Positions 54,426-64,000 of a stretch of DNA of 64,000 nucleotides are shown in pieces. The position numbers were made by a program, and so were the translations under genes. The stretch spans positions 930,001 to 994,000 of the forward strand of contig NZ_CP145606.1 of assembly GCF_028776105.2 (NCBI RefSeq), written 5' to 3'. The DNA is from Neisseria leonii. GTDB taxonomy: Bacteria > Pseudomonadota > Gammaproteobacteria > Burkholderiales > Neisseriaceae. The notes under the pieces are model-generated. The model was not told where the DNA came from. It saw nothing but the letters and a program-made list of their open reading frames with translations, and made no database searches. How positions within the stretch are numbered: position 1 is the first letter of the stretch; each line of letters starts with the position of its first letter.

Positions 54426-55052
54426 ATGAACCTCCAAAGCATTCTCAACCAAGTCCTCAACAGCGTACAGAACAACACACCGGTCGGCGGCCGCAGCCCG
54501 TCGCCGTTAAACGGTCTGGGCGGCGGTATGCTGACAGCCGGCATTCTGTCGATGCTGATGAAAAAGAAAAGCACCAAATCGCTGGCCAAGGCGGGATCGG
54601 TGGCGGCTCTGGGTATGCTGGCCTATCAGGCCTATCAGAGTTGGCAGCAAAACAGCCGTCCGCAGGCCGCCGCACCCGCAGCCGACCAGTTTGCCCACAA
54701 TCAGGCCGACGGCGAAGCACACAGCCGTGTGATTCTGAAAACCATGATTGCCGCTGCCGCTTCAGACGGCCTGATCGATGCACAGGAGCGTGCGATGATC
54801 GAGCAGGAAGCCGTGCAGTATCCGCAGGAACAGCAATGGCTGGCACAAGAGTTCAACCGTCCGGCTTCCGCAGCGGAGGTCGCCGCAGCCGTCGGCGGCC
54901 GCCCTGCCTTGGCGGCCGAAGCCTATCTGGCCGCGCGTATGGTCTGCGACGAATTATCGCGCAAAGAAATCGTGTTCCTGTCGCAACTGTCGCAGGCATT
55001 GAATCTGGACGACCAATTGGTTGATGCGCTGGAAAAACAGGCCGGTTTTTAA
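54426..55052 (+). CDS. yebE: YebE-like protein (DUF533, TerB-like fold)
   Basis: This 208-residue protein has a Gly-rich N-terminus with a hydrophobic stretch (GGGMLTAGILSMLM, about 33-46) and a helical TerB-like domain from about 100 on (HSRVILKTMIAAAASDG, DAQERAMIEQEA, AARMVCDELSRKE). The family is membrane-linked and stress-induced in enterobacteria, with unknown biochemistry. It is convergent with dapE across a DUS terminator. Confidence 0.85.
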   Translation: MNLQSILNQVLNSVQNNTPVGGRSPSPLNGLGGGMLTAGILSMLMKKKSTKSLAKAGSVAALGMLAYQAYQSWQQNSRPQAAAPAADQFAHNQADGEAHSRVILKTMIAAAASDGLIDAQERAMIEQEAVQYPQEQQWLAQEFNRPASAAEVAAAVGGRPALAAEAYLAARMVCDELSRKEIVFLSQLSQALNLDDQLVDALEKQAGF

Positions 55053-55088
55053 GCCTGCCGCTTATCCGCTTTCCCCAAAAAAACGGAC

Positions 55089-55129
55089 AGGCCGTCTGAA
55101 AAACACGAAACGGTTTTTCAGACGGCCTC
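55089..55129. terminator. bidirectional inverted-DUS terminator
   Basis: AGGCCGTCTGAAAAA pairs with TTTTTCAGACGGCCT, between the convergent yebE-like and dapE genes. Confidence 0.8.
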
Positions 55130-55167
55130 AGTATATCTCCCGTATGCCGCCGTGCAGCCGGAAATGC

Positions 55168-56391
<1,224 letters not shown>

Positions 56392-56394
<3 letters not shown>

Positions 56395-56760
56395 AAACGG
56401 CTTGAAGCGCGCCAGATGGTAAACCGCAACCAGACACAGCATGGCGGCGGCGTAAAACAGTCCGGCGCGGCGGCTGCGCGGTGCGGCTTTCAAGGCTTTC
56501 AGGCCGCTGAAAATATAGGCCAGCACCAGCAGCAGTTTCACGCCCAGCCAGTGGGCATTACCGAACGGTGTCCAATGTGCCAGCGACATCAGCCACAGGC
56601 CGGTAAACAGCAGCAGCGTGTCGTTCAGGTGCGGCAGCACGTTCAGCAGCCCCGGCAGCGGTTTTGCGGGTTTGGCCGCCCGCAGCCAGAAACGCAGGTT
56701 GAACAGCACGGCGGTTACCGCGACAAAGAACATATGGCTGTGTTTGACCGTCAAATACAT
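56392..56760 (-). CDS. SirB2-family membrane protein
   Basis: This 122-residue protein has four hydrophobic segments and starts MYLTVKHSHMFFVAVTAVLF, the SirB2 N-terminus. PHLNDTLLLFTGLWLM is the conserved centre. The function is unknown despite the old name for invasion gene regulation. AAGGAAACCAACC precedes the start; a longer frame upstream is not supported. Confidence 0.85.
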
Positions 56761-56795
56761 GGTTGGTTTCCTTTTCTGTTTCCGCCGTATTCCGC

Positions 56796-57356
56796 TCAAC
56801 GTTTGGCTACGGCCAGCAGATACGGCGGATGATTGCGCTGGTTGGCAAACTGATAGCGCAGAACCTGAAACACGCTTTGCGGCAGATTTTGCGCCCACTG
56901 TTCAATCACAGCGGCTTCCGCCCGCCCCGCCTCATGCCCGCTGTACACCACGGCCAGCAAAAGGCCGCCCGCATCCAGCCTGTCCGCAGCGGCCGACAAG
57001 GCAGCCACGCTGGTTTCGCCTGTTGTGGTGATGCTTTTGTCGCCGCCGGGCAGGTAGCCGAAATTGAAAACGGCCAAACGCAGCGGCTGAGCCACCCATG
57101 CGGCGAGATTCTGATGGCCGTCGTGTATCAGCGACACCCGCGCGGCCAAACCGCGTTCGGCCAAACGCGCCGCCGTCGCTTCCAGAGCCTGCGTCTGTAT
57201 GTCAAACGCCCATACCTGCCCGCTTGGGCCGACCAATTCGGCCAGCAGGCAGGTATCGTGGCCGTTACCCACCGTACCGTCCAAAACGCAGTCGCCCGCG
57301 CGTACCTGCTCACGGATTAGGTTATGGGCAAAATGCAGGGCTGACGGTAAAAGCAT
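56796..57356 (-). CDS. MnmM/YtqB-like SAM methyltransferase
   Basis: This 187-residue class I methyltransferase has the SAM motif LDGTVGNGHDTCLLAE near 24-39, AFDIQTQALEAT, and NFGYLPGGDKSITT, the conserved N-F-G-Y-L-P-G-G motif of the YtqB/MnmM group, which methylates the tRNA wobble uridine side chain. The ATG at 57354-57356 lacks a clear ribosome-binding site. It lies between sirB2-like and era on the same strand. The tRNA role is inferred from the family. Confidence 0.8.
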   Translation of the reverse strand: MLLPSALHFAHNLIREQVRAGDCVLDGTVGNGHDTCLLAELVGPSGQVWAFDIQTQALEATAARLAERGLAARVSLIHDGHQNLAAWVAQPLRLAVFNFGYLPGGDKSITTTGETSVAALSAAADRLDAGGLLLAVVYSGHEAGRAEAAVIEQWAQNLPQSVFQVLRYQFANQRNHPPYLLAVAKR

Positions 57357-57415
57357 ATGCGTAAAAAAGATTTGATATGGCTTAAAAAGGCCGTCTGAAA
57401 ACGGCATACGGCCGC

Positions 57416-58339
57416 TTACAGCCCCAATTCGTTCAAAAAGCGGATATCGTCGGCCCAGCCCGATTTCACCTTCACCCACACTTTCAAAAACACTTTGCAG
57501 CCGAACAGTTTCTCCATATCCAGCCGCGCTTCGGTGGAAATTTTCTTCAGCTTTTCGCCGCCTTTGCCGATGACAATCGGCTTCTGGTTTTCCTTGTCCA
57601 CCAGCACGGCGATATAGATGTGGTACATGCCGCCGTCTTCTTTAAACTGTTCGACTTCCACATTCATGGCATACGGCAGCTCTTCGCCCAAATAGCGGAA
57701 CAGCTTTTCGCGCACAATCTCCATCGCCAGAAAACGGCTGGATTTGTCGGTAACCATATCCTCGGGATACAGCGCGATGCCCTCGGGCAGCAGCGGTTTG
57801 AGTGCGGCCGCCAGATTCGCAATCCGCAGGCCGTGTTTGGCACTGACCACTTCGTGACCGACAAAGTCGAACTCCGCGCGCACCGCATCGATAAAAGCCG
57901 CCAACGCATATTTGTCTTTGGCTTTCTCTTTATCGATTTTGTTCACCACCAAAAACACCGGCGTATGCTTGGGCAACTGTTTCACCACCACTCGGTCGGC
58001 ATCGGTCAGCCGCATCGCCTCCACCACCAAGACCACCAAATCCACGCCGCTCATCGCCTCGGTGACATTCAGATTCAGGCGGTCGTTCAGTGCGTTGCGG
58101 TGGTCGGTTTGGAAACCGGGCGTATCGACAAACACCAGCTGCGCGGTTTCATCGGTATAGATACCGGTTACCTTGTGCCGCGTGGTTTGCGCTTTTTTAC
58201 TGGTAATACTGATTTTCTGGCCGATTAGGTGGTTCATCAGCGTCGACTTGCCCACATTCGGGCGGCCGACAATCGCCACAAAGCCCGAACGGTAACCCTC
58301 GGCCGCAGGCTGTGCGGCAAAATATTGTTCTGTATCCAT
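57416..58339 (-). CDS. era: GTPase Era
   Basis: This 307-residue essential GTPase matures the 30S subunit by binding 16S rRNA. The G1 motif GRPNVGKST is at 25-33, G3 DTPGFQ near 72, and G4 NKID near 133. A C-terminal KH domain (about 205-290) includes VIGKGGEKLKKI. GGGAGAC precedes the ATG at 58337-58339. It lies downstream of rnc, the usual rnc-era order, but a REP cluster separates them here. Confidence 0.97.
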   Translation of the reverse strand: MDTEQYFAAQPAAEGYRSGFVAIVGRPNVGKSTLMNHLIGQKISITSKKAQTTRHKVTGIYTDETAQLVFVDTPGFQTDHRNALNDRLNLNVTEAMSGVDLVVLVVEAMRLTDADRVVVKQLPKHTPVFLVVNKIDKEKAKDKYALAAFIDAVRAEFDFVGHEVVSAKHGLRIANLAAALKPLLPEGIALYPEDMVTDKSSRFLAMEIVREKLFRYLGEELPYAMNVEVEQFKEDGGMYHIYIAVLVDKENQKPIVIGKGGEKLKKISTEARLDMEKLFGCKVFLKVWVKVKSGWADDIRFLNELGL

Positions 58340-58463
58340 CAAATTGTCTCCCTGCCCTTTCAGACGGCCCCCAACGGAAGATCAGGCCGTCTGAAAACCG
58401 GTCAAACCACATCAAAATCGAAATCCGGCGTATCGGAATATCCGTCCACATTCAGACGGCTCA

Positions 58464-58628
58464 GTAGGTCGGATACTTGTATCCGACAACCCCAACCAAT
58501 GCCGCCACACAAGTCGGATTCGAGAATCCGACCTACATTCAAGCTCCCCCGGTAGATCGGATACTCGGTATCCGATACCCCAGCAGCCGATACCACCGCA
58601 CAAAGTCGGATTCGGGAATCCGGCCTAC
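58464..58628. repeat. REP cluster between rnc and era
   Basis: Four copies lie at 58464-58487, 58513-58536, 58552-58576 and 58605-58628, alternating in orientation. The rnc stop codon TAG is the TAG of the last copy's GTAG end. Confidence 0.88.
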
Positions 58629-59335
58629 TTTGTTTTTAACGGCTTGGCGGCAATCAGCCAGTCGAAGGCTTCTTTGGCGGCCGTCTGTTCGGCAGCACGG
58701 CGGCTGCCGGCCCGGGCATAAGTGATTTTGCCCAATTCGCCCAAATCGCAGGAAACAGTAAACTCGGCTTCGTTGCCCTCGCCCGTCTGCTGCTCGATGC
58801 GGTATTTCGGCAACGGCAGACGGCGGGCCTGCAATGCTTCCTGCAACAGCGTTTTGGCATCTTTGCCCTGATGCTTGAAATCGGCCTGTGCCACACGCTG
58901 CCCGAACAGGCGGCGTACAACGGCTTCGGCTGCGGCAAAACCGGCATCGAAGCTGACGGCGGCAAACAGGGCTTCCAATGCGTCGGCCAAAATCGACGGA
59001 CGGTCGAAACCGCCGCTTTTCAACTCGCCGCCGCCCAGATACAGCGCATTGCCGACGTTCAGACTGCGCGCGATTTCGGCCAGCACGTCCTGATTGACCA
59101 AATTGGCGCGCAACCGCGAAAGCTGGCCTTCCGGCACATCGGGAAACGCATCGAACAGCATTCTGGCTACCGTGTAATTCAAAACGGCATCGCCGACAAA
59201 TTCAAACCGTTCGTTATGCTGCGAAGAATAGCTGCGGTGGGTCAGCGCACGTTTCAATAAGGCTTCATCACGGAAAGTATGACCCAAAGCCCGCTGAATC
59301 TGTTGCAGGGCGGCCGTTTTCAGTTTCGGATTCAT
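58625..59335 (-). CDS. rnc: ribonuclease III
   Basis: This 236-residue double-strand-specific RNase has the catalytic signature NERFEFVGDAVL (about 41-52) and the second acidic motif ILADALEALFAAV. A C-terminal dsRNA-binding domain covers about 160-230. It processes rRNA precursors. A GTG four codons upstream is an alternative start; ATG at 59333-59335 fits the usual N-terminus. Its stop lies in a REP. Confidence 0.95.
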   Translation of the reverse strand: MNPKLKTAALQQIQRALGHTFRDEALLKRALTHRSYSSQHNERFEFVGDAVLNYTVARMLFDAFPDVPEGQLSRLRANLVNQDVLAEIARSLNVGNALYLGGGELKSGGFDRPSILADALEALFAAVSFDAGFAAAEAVVRRLFGQRVAQADFKHQGKDAKTLLQEALQARRLPLPKYRIEQQTGEGNEAEFTVSCDLGELGKITYARAGSRRAAEQTAAKEAFDWLIAAKPLKTK

Positions 59336-59360
59336 CAAATATTCCACTTCTCGGCTGCGG

Positions 59361-60095
59361 TTAAAACCGCTCGTTTTTATCCAGATAACGCCACTGCCCG
59401 GGCGGCAGCCTGCCCAGTTTCACCCGGCCGATGCGGATGCGTTTCAGCCCCACCACTTTCAGCCCCACCAGTTCGCACATCCGGCGGATTTGGCGTTTTT
59501 TGCCCTGTTTGAGCACAAAGCGCAGCTGGTCTTCATTCTGCCATTCCACCTGTGCCGGACGCAGTTTTTCGCCGTCCAGACTCAGTCCGTGGTTGAGCAG
59601 TTTCAAACCCTCTTCCGACAAACGCCCCTGCACGCGCACCAGATATTCTTTTTCCGCTCCGCTGTCGCCGCCGATAAGCTGTTTGGCGATGCGTCCGTCC
59701 TGCGTCAGCACCAGCAGGCCCACCGAGTCGATGTCCAGCCGTCCGGCCGGTGCCAAACCCTTTTTATGGCTGTCGCGGTATTCGACACGGCTTGTGTCGC
59801 CCGACCAGCGGTTTTGCGGTGTAATCAACTCCAATGCGGCGCGATAATCTTTTTCCGGCTGGCCGCTGACATAGCCCACCGGCTTGTTGAGCAGCACCGT
59901 TACCCGCTGCGCCTGCGATTCGTGCGCCTGTTTGTTCAGATCAATGCGGTCGGACGGCAGCACTTTCTGCCCCAATACCGCCACCCGGCCGTTTACCTTG
60001 ACCCACCCCTGCTCTATATAACTGTCGGCTTCGCGCCGGCTGCACAAGCCCAATTCGGCCATACGTTTGGACAGGCGGACTGCTTCCTGATTCAT
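59361..60095 (-). CDS. rluF: RluF-type pseudouridine synthase
   Basis: This 244-residue enzyme has an S4 RNA-binding domain (1 to about 60: [23 protein letters not shown] start) and the RsuA/RluB/E/F catalytic motif [17 protein letters not shown] with the key Asp. [14 protein letters not shown] is the C-terminal hallmark. It isomerises uridine in 23S rRNA. The exact site, and RluF against RluB, rest on overall resemblance. It lies just upstream of rnc on the same strand. Confidence 0.85.
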   Translation of the reverse strand: MNQEAVRLSKRMAELGLCSRREADSYIEQGWVKVNGRVAVLGQKVLPSDRIDLNKQAHESQAQRVTVLLNKPVGYVSGQPEKDYRAALELITPQNRWSGDTSRVEYRDSHKKGLAPAGRLDIDSVGLLVLTQDGRIAKQLIGGDSGAEKEYLVRVQGRLSEEGLKLLNHGLSLDGEKLRPAQVEWQNEDQLRFVLKQGKKRQIRRMCELVGLKVVGLKRIRIGRVKLGRLPPGQWRYLDKNERF

Positions 60096-60158
60096 GACTG
60101 TCTTTCCCTACTTTTCATTTCAGACGGCCGGCACCGGCCGCAAACCGCACCGCCCTGT

Positions 60159-60779
60159 TCAGCGTACCAATCCCAAACGCACGCCCAAACCGATAAACAC
60201 CATACCGCTGATGCGGTTCATCCAGCGCGCCAAAAACGGAAAACGGCGCAGCAGACGACCGGCCGGTGCGCCGGACACCGCGAGAAGCAGGCACCACAGC
60301 AGACTGGTGGCCAAAAAAGTCAGCCCCAGCACCAGGAAGGGCACCGCCGAGGCAGCGGCAGAAGGTACAACAAACTGAGGCAGCAGTGCGAGAAAAAACA
60401 GCACGATTTTCGGGTTGAGCAGATTGGTCAGCAGACCCTGCACAAACAGACGGCGGCCTGCCGGCATATCGGCGGCATCATCCCATTCCGCCGGCGGCGT
60501 ACGCCACATTTTCACGCCCAAATACAGCAGATACAGCGCGCCGCCGTATTGCAGCAGAGAAAACAGCAGCGGCGAATGCGCCACCACCTGCGCCAGACCG
60601 AACGACACCAGCAGTACATGCACCAAAATACCCGTACATATGCCCGCTGCCGACCACACACCCGCTTTGCGCCCCTGTGCAATACTGCGCATCAGAATAT
60701 AGACCGTATCGGCACCGGGCGTGAGATTCAAAATCACAGCCGCCGCAAGAAAACCCCAATAATTTTCGACCCCGTCCAC
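60159..60779 (-). CDS. LysE/RhtB-family amino acid exporter
   Basis: This 206-residue protein has about six membrane helices. The N-terminal LTPGADTVYILMRSIAQGRK motif and GAALYLLYLGVKMWR-type stretch define the RhtB/LysE family. The start is GTG at 60777-60779: a strong AGGAGGGAG lies 4 nt before it, and no ATG is nearer. The exported amino acid cannot be predicted. Confidence 0.87.
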   Translation of the reverse strand: MDGVENYWGFLAAAVILNLTPGADTVYILMRSIAQGRKAGVWSAAGICTGILVHVLLVSFGLAQVVAHSPLLFSLLQYGGALYLLYLGVKMWRTPPAEWDDAADMPAGRRLFVQGLLTNLLNPKIVLFFLALLPQFVVPSAAASAVPFLVLGLTFLATSLLWCLLLAVSGAPAGRLLRRFPFLARWMNRISGMVFIGLGVRLGLVR

Positions 60780-60886
60780 TTTACTCCCTCCTGAACCGAA
60801 CTGTGCGGCAATACGCCGTAACCGATACAGGCCGTCTGCAATCCGGACAAGGCGCGGAAAAGGACAAAAACGCGCCCGGACGGGTT

Positions 60887-62062
60887 TCAGACGGCCTGTG
60901 TACTCTGTCCCGCTGTTTTGGCACGGTTGCTGCCCGCCACCATGTCCAGCACAAACAGGCGGCAGTCGAGATTGCCGTTATACAGCGGGATTTTCCGTTT
61001 GGGCGACAGGCGCATCAGTTTGGGCATTTCGCGGTCGCCGGTAAACATGCCGACCGTCCAACCCGCATAATGCTGTTTGAGCCAGCTGCCCAATTGTGGA
61101 TACAGCGCGTGCAGCGCGGCCGTTTCGGCCAGACGCACGCCGTAGGGCGGGTTGGACAGCATCAGACCGCCCGCACCGTTCGGGCGCGCGTCCTGTGCAT
61201 CACAGGTCTCGAAACGGATCAGGCCGTCCACTTCGGCCGCACGGGCATTTTCTTCTGCCGCACGGACCATACGGCGGTCGTTGTCGGAAGCGGCAACCGG
61301 TGCGGTCATTTCAGCGGCCACAGCGGTTTTGGCCGCCTGTTTTTCTTTCACCCACAAGGCTTTGTCGAAATTTTTCAGCCGCTCGAAACCGAAGCGGCGC
61401 ATCAGGCCCGGCGCGCGGTTTTGCGCTATCCATGCCGCTTCAATGGCCAGCGTGCCGCTGCCGCAGAACGGATCCTGAAACGGCTGTGTACCGTCGTAAC
61501 CGGCCAAAAGCAGCAGTCCGGCCGCCAGATTTTCGCGCAGGGGCGCATCGCCCGTATCCTGACGGTAACCGCGTTTGAACAGGCCTTCGCCCGAAGTGTC
61601 GATAAAAATCTGCACGGTTTTATCGTCGAGAAAAACATGGACGCGCACATCGGGGCGCATTTTATCCACACTCGGACGCGCACCGCAGACATCGCGGAAC
61701 GCATCGCATAAAGCGTCTTTGACCGTCAGCGCGGCAAAATCGAGGCTCTTCACCTGCGCCCGCCGGCCTTCCGCTTTCACTTTGAACGTTTGTCCGGCAT
61801 CAAACCAGTTTTCCCAGCGGATACCGCGCGCCAGTCTGTAAATATCGCGCTCGCTGCGGTACGCACCCTGCGTCAGGCGCAGCAAAATACGGCTGGCCGT
61901 GCGCGAATGCAGATTGATGCGGTACACCGCCGCCAAACCGCCTCTGCATGCCACGCCGCCGTCGGTAGCGGCCGTCGCGCTGCAACCCTGCGCCGCCAAT
62001 TCGGCCGCCAAAACACTTTCCAGACCGCGCGGGCAGGTGGCAAATAAAGAATAAACCGTCAT
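60887..62062 (-). CDS. rlmL: RlmL-like 23S rRNA (guanine-N2) methyltransferase, stand-alone
   Basis: This 391-residue protein has a THUMP RNA-binding domain (about 45-155) and a SAM methyltransferase domain with [16 protein letters not shown] and the NPPYG catalytic motif. It matches the N-terminal half of E. coli RlmKL, which makes m2G2445; the RlmK half is the gene at 2695-3639. The final codons and stop (Q-A-V-stop) come from a DUS. Confidence 0.9.
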   Translation of the reverse strand: MTVYSLFATCPRGLESVLAAELAAQGCSATAATDGGVACRGGLAAVYRINLHSRTASRILLRLTQGAYRSERDIYRLARGIRWENWFDAGQTFKVKAEGRRAQVKSLDFAALTVKDALCDAFRDVCGARPSVDKMRPDVRVHVFLDDKTVQIFIDTSGEGLFKRGYRQDTGDAPLRENLAAGLLLLAGYDGTQPFQDPFCGSGTLAIEAAWIAQNRAPGLMRRFGFERLKNFDKALWVKEKQAAKTAVAAEMTAPVAASDNDRRMVRAAEENARAAEVDGLIRFETCDAQDARPNGAGGLMLSNPPYGVRLAETAALHALYPQLGSWLKQHYAGWTVGMFTGDREMPKLMRLSPKRKIPLYNGNLDCRLFVLDMVAGSNRAKTAGQSTQAV

Positions 62063-62185
62063 AAATATCCAAACAGAAAAGGCGGAACCGCCGCCGTGCC
62101 GATAACTGCACGGATTGTAGCAGATGCCGCCCGCCCCCGCCTGCTTTTCAGACGGCCTTATATATTACAGGCTTAATATATTACA

Positions 62186-62310
62186 GGCTCGAAGGAGCTT
62201 AACAAAACTTCACAGTATCTTTGAGCCACAGTCATCATTACTTGCGTAAGCCTGGTTCGAGTTCCTTTATTTACAATCCGTTAAATTCGAAGAAACCCAA
62301 CTATGCCTCT
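62186..62310. repeat. about 120-130 bp dispersed element, copy B
   Basis: This segment aligns without gaps to 2501-2620. Just before it, ATATATTACAGGCT is present twice in tandem (from 62160 and 62176), the second copy running into the element. It lies between the divergent rlmL-like and mutY genes and probably carries part of their promoters. TACAAT at 62315-62320 lies just after it. Confidence 0.7.
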
Positions 62311-62347
62311 CTGCTACAATAGCGGCTTTTTTCCGCCCGCCCCGCTT

Positions 62348-63382
62348 ATGCCCGATGATTTTGCCCGCCGCCTGATTGACTGGCAGCACCGGCACGGCCG
62401 CCACAACCTGCCTTGGCACAGCCGCGACCCTTACCGTGTCTGGCTGTCGGAAATCATGCTCCAACAAACCCAAGTCGCCACCGTGCGCGAATATTTCCCG
62501 CGCTTTGTTGCCGAGTTCCCCGATGTCGCCGCGCTGGCCGCTGCCGCTCAGGACGACGTACTGCGCCTGTGGGCGGGTTTGGGCTATTACAGCCGCGCAC
62601 GCAATCTGCACCAAGCGGCCAAACAGATTATGACGCAGTTTGACGGCCGTTTTCCGCAATCGCGCGGCGAATGGGAAACCCTGTGCGGTGTCGGCCGCAG
62701 CACCGCCGCCGCCATCTGCGCGTTCACGCTGAACCGGCGCGAGGCCATTCTCGACGGCAATGTCAAACGCGTCTTATGCCGCGTATTCGCCCGAGACGGC
62801 GACCCGGCGGACAAAACGTTCGAAAAACGCCTGTGGGCATTGGCCGAAAGCCTGCTGCCGCCCGATGCCGCCGATATGCCCGCCTACACGCAGGGACTGA
62901 TGGACTTGGGCGCCACCGTCTGCAAACGCGGCAGACCCGACTGTGCCGCCTGCCCGATGCAGGCGCGCTGCCTGGCTTATGCGCAAAACCGCACGGCCGA
63001 ACTGCCGCGCCGCAAAAAAGCCGCCGCCCCCGTACACCTGCCCCTGTTCTGGCTGCAACTGCGCACGCCCGACGGCCGCCTGCTGCTGGAAAAACGCCCG
63101 CAAAGCGGCATTTGGGCGGGTATGTACTGCCTGCCCTGCTTTGAGAACTTGTCCGAGCTGTACCGTTTCGCCGCCGCATACGGCCTGACACCCGACGATT
63201 TGACCGAACACCCCGCCATCGCACACCGCCTGACCCACCGCCTGCTCGATATTACCCCGTTTTCCGCCGTACTGCCCCAAGCACCCGCCACAGACTCAGG
63301 CTGGCAAAACGCACAGCAAATCCGCCAAAGCGCGCTGCCCAAACCGTTAAGCAGCTGGCTGGCACAGCAAAATCTGCTTTGA
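62348..63382 (+). CDS. mutY: adenine DNA glycosylase MutY
   Basis: This 344-residue glycosylase removes adenine mispaired with 8-oxoguanine. It has the catalytic Glu35 in LSEIMLQQTQ, the helix-hairpin-helix LCGVGRSTAAAI, Asp136 in ILDGNVKRV and the iron-sulfur cysteines 192, 199, 202 and 208. A NUDIX-like 8-oxoG recognition domain follows (about 225-340). An upstream in-frame ATG at 62303 is rejected because a -10 (TACAAT, 62315-62320) lies between it and the chosen start. Confidence 0.95.
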   Translation: MPDDFARRLIDWQHRHGRHNLPWHSRDPYRVWLSEIMLQQTQVATVREYFPRFVAEFPDVAALAAAAQDDVLRLWAGLGYYSRARNLHQAAKQIMTQFDGRFPQSRGEWETLCGVGRSTAAAICAFTLNRREAILDGNVKRVLCRVFARDGDPADKTFEKRLWALAESLLPPDAADMPAYTQGLMDLGATVCKRGRPDCAACPMQARCLAYAQNRTAELPRRKKAAAPVHLPLFWLQLRTPDGRLLLEKRPQSGIWAGMYCLPCFENLSELYRFAAAYGLTPDDLTEHPAIAHRLTHRLLDITPFSAVLPQAPATDSGWQNAQQIRQSALPKPLSSWLAQQNLL

Positions 63383-63419
63383 AGGCCGTCTGAAACCCGC
63401 TTTGTCCGTTTGCGCACAC

Positions 63420-63695
63420 GTAAGTCGGATTCTTGAATCCGACAGGCGTGGTCAGCCGGATATTGATTTCGCCCCTACCCGTTCACGGCAGCTGCCGGTC
63501 GGACTGTTCAATCCGCATAAAAGCGGCAATCGGATACCGGCATCCGGCCTATCCGTTCTCCCAAAAACGCCCCCGTTTTCACTTCACCACTCTGACAGTA
63601 GGTCGGATATTCATATCCGACACCTGCCGTGAACAGGCAGTTGTCAATCACACTCTGAAATCCGCAACCGACAACAGTCGGATACCCGATTCCAA
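63420..63695. repeat. REP copies between mutY and relA
   Basis: Copies lie at 63420-63443 and 63598-63621, with a decayed one near 63676. The 415 bp gap also holds single DUS copies and, near 63757, TACAAT, a likely -10 for the next gene. Confidence 0.8.
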
Positions 63696-63798
63696 TATTC
63701 TGCCGGCCGGCCGCATTTTCAGACGGCCTGCCGTTTCAAGCCGCCCGCTTTTTCGCTACAATCCCTTCCATACTGCTTATTCTGCCGGAAAGAACGTT

Positions 63799-64000
63799 AT
63801 GCGCGAACCCGCCCCCGCTTTACCGGATTTGTCCGCCCTGCGCCAATGGCTCAACGATTACCGGAACAGTCAGTCCCCCGACGACGCAAAGCTGCTGGAA
63901 ACCGCACTCGCTCTGGCCGAAAATCATTATCCGCCCGATGCGCGCACCGAGGCGGGCGAGCCGCTGTTCAGCCACCTGCTGCATGCCGCACAAATCGTTG
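63799..64000 (+). CDS. relA: probable GTP pyrophosphokinase RelA, 5' end only
   Basis: Only the first 67 codons are inside the window. The start MREPAPALPDLSALRQWLND and the later FSHLLHAAQIV stretch resemble the N-terminus of neisserial RelA, ahead of its inactive hydrolase domain. GGAAAG precedes the ATG and TACAAT at 63757-63762 is a likely -10. The call rests on a short piece; another HD-family protein is possible. Confidence 0.55.
   Translation, partial: MREPAPALPDLSALRQWLNDYRNSQSPDDAKLLETALALAENHYPPDARTEAGEPLFSHLLHAAQIV

Noticed and set aside
59490..60794. 434-codon plus-strand frame
   Set aside because: It runs antisense across both the pseudouridine synthase and the LysE-type gene, which are well supported.
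62303..62347. Upstream in-frame start for mutY
   Set aside because: A -10 element lies between it and the chosen start, and the extra 15 residues are absent from the usual MutY N-terminus.

Overview
The window is a stretch of a high-GC Neisseria-like chromosome (family Neisseriaceae). The main sign is the very frequent 12-mer AGGCCGTCTGAA, usually followed by more A residues. This is the AG dialect of the Neisseria DNA uptake sequence (DUS). It occurs singly between genes and as inverted pairs that form terminators. Gene content agrees: a Neisseria-type catalase, a gmk-rpoZ-spoT block, an rnc-era pair, ettA, and a dispersed GTAGGTCGGAT...ATCCGAC palindrome. I cannot name the species from sequence alone.

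Layout. 1-2.3 kb: glycerate uptake and phosphorylation (gntP-type permease and glxK, cut by the left edge). 2.7-14.4 kb: housekeeping genes (RlmK-like methyltransferase, DEAD-box helicase, apt, gmk-rpoZ-spoT, an alpha/beta hydrolase, ppx, a thioesterase, ribE, ribB). 14.6-18.7 kb: a low-GC esterase, a phytase-like exported protein, and an olsB-olsA-like lipid acyltransferase pair. 18.8-21.5 kb: a decayed head-gene module of a Mu-like prophage, with a MuF protein carrying a probable C-terminal toxin and a small overlapping gene that looks like its immunity partner. 21.6-42.6 kb: ettA, ubiB, hslO, a class II amidotransferase, a lipoprotein, ribD, a MoeB/ThiF-like enzyme, a YccS-type membrane protein, catalase, a DUF3360 permease, wrbA, a YihY-family protein, tyrA, an exonuclease, a DsbC-like lipoprotein and a second DEAD-box helicase.

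42.6-54 kb is the accessory core. A REP-rich, AT-rich gap contains an 11-G homopolymer. It is followed by an OmpA-domain lipoprotein and a 1966-residue BapA-like repetitive adhesin. Next come more REPs around a REP-associated tyrosine transposase (RAYT), a higBA toxin-antitoxin operon, a Phd-VapC type operon, and a scar made of copied pieces of higA, the RAYT gene and the OmpA-lipoprotein gene. 54-64 kb returns to housekeeping genes: a SnoaL-like protein, a YebE-like protein, dapE, a SirB2-family protein, an MnmM-like methyltransferase, era, rnc, an RluF-type pseudouridine synthase, a LysE exporter, RlmL-like, mutY, and the start of a probable relA.

Links between genes: gntP feeds glxK. apt, gmk and spoT act on purine nucleotides and the stringent response, and ppx adds polyphosphate turnover. 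ribE, ribB and ribD are three riboflavin enzymes at two sites. RlmL and RlmK, fused in E. coli, are two distant genes here. The lipoprotein and adhesin look like one surface module. The RAYT probably accounts for the REPs found throughout the window. No tRNA, rRNA or CRISPR array was seen.
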